The position numbers and the translations under genes are program-made. Of a stretch of 64,000 nt of DNA, positions 63,838-64,000 are shown one piece after another. Every line of letters begins with the position of its first letter. The first letter of the stretch is position 1. Origin of the DNA: Lepus europaeus (lineage: Eukaryota; Chordata; Mammalia; Lagomorpha; Leporidae); the NCBI RefSeq assembly GCF_033115175.1, contig NC_084830.1:112184709-112248708 (forward strand), written 5' to 3'. The notes under the pieces were generated by a model. It saw only the letters and a program-made list of their open reading frames with translations. It was not told where the DNA came from and did no database searches.

Positions 63838-64000
63838 TGAGGCTGGCGCTGCGGCTCAATAGGCTAATCCTCCACCTTGGGGTGCCGGCACACCGGGTTC
63901 TAGTCCCGGTCAGGGCGCCGGATTCTGTCCCGGTTGCCCCTCTTCCAGGCCAGCTCTCTGCTGTGGCCCGGGAGTGCAGTGGAGGATGGCCCAAGTGCTT
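63838..64000 (+). mobile_element. Young CSINE cut by the right window edge
   Basis: ggctggcgctgcggctcaat through ggcccaagtgctt; the 3' half is beyond the window. Confidence 0.92.

Larger units (their letters stand above)
49660..64000 (-). other. WWC1: WWC1 (KIBRA) gene locus, 5' part beyond the window
   Basis: Cytoplasmic scaffold of the Hippo pathway that activates LATS kinases with NF2 and also binds atypical PKC and PATJ. Four phase-compatible minus-strand exons give the last 129 residues: the aPKC-binding region, the C-terminal coiled coil, and the PDZ-ligand tail ADDV. The WW and C2 domain exons must lie to the right of 64,000. No further WWC1 exon was recognised between 58,388 and 64,000. 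RARS1 follows downstream on the same strand, with about 7.6 kb between the predicted WWC1 3' end and the RARS1 5' end. Confidence 0.95.

Noticed and set aside
58388..64000. Additional WWC1 exons
   Set aside because: No stretch here gave recognisable KIBRA sequence with proper splice borders; frames such as 60,423-60,683 have no family match that I know.

Overview
This is mammalian nuclear DNA from a lagomorph, most likely a leporid (European rabbit or a hare). The main evidence is about 65 copies of the tRNA-derived lagomorph C-repeat SINE (CSINE). Its young members carry the head gccggcgccg...ggctcaataggctaatcc and a tail ending in tcaaataaataaatctt or cctgtc followed by poly(A). The SINEs and two LINE-1 elements account for most of the long reading frames.

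Two protein genes lie head to tail on the minus strand. RARS1 (cytosolic arginyl-tRNA synthetase) occupies about 1-42,050. Fourteen coding exons, all with GT/AG borders and matching phases, run from the start codon at 41,965 to the exon ending at 12,253. They encode 624 codons plus one base. The last exon (about 36 codons by comparison with the human protein) is not in the window, so the last intron is longer than 12.2 kb. That intron holds an old L1 (about 820-11,790) split by SINEs and by a younger, nearly full-length L1 (about 3,690-10,345). WWC1 (KIBRA, the Hippo-pathway scaffold) contributes its last four coding exons between 58,387 and 50,374, with a 3' UTR that probably ends near 49,660. 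Its more 5' exons lie beyond the right edge. The gene order WWC1 then RARS1 on one strand matches human 5q34-q35.

Layout: 1-12,252 last RARS1 intron (nested L1s); 12,253-41,965 RARS1 exons 14 to 1 and introns, including a processed LYPLA1 pseudogene at 24,271-27,460 in intron 8 and a tiny U6 snRNA retrocopy at 35,939-35,967 in intron 2; about 41,200-42,190 RARS1 CpG-island promoter; about 42,200-49,660 intergenic (truncated L1, stacked SINEs, a 146-bp tandem duplication, microsatellites, old MIR/L2 debris); 49,660-64,000 3' part of WWC1, including a Tigger DNA transposon remnant at 62,216-62,741.

Points most worth a second look are the U6 5'-fragment insertion with a perfect 15-bp target duplication, the LYPLA1 retrocopy disabled by a single missing base, a strong antisense bias of SINEs inside both genes, a piece of L1 ORF2 re-inserted in the L1 3' UTR, a perfect tandem duplication, and a SINE whose A-tail position is occupied by 17 C's. 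I see no bacterial-type system, CRISPR array or viral gene.
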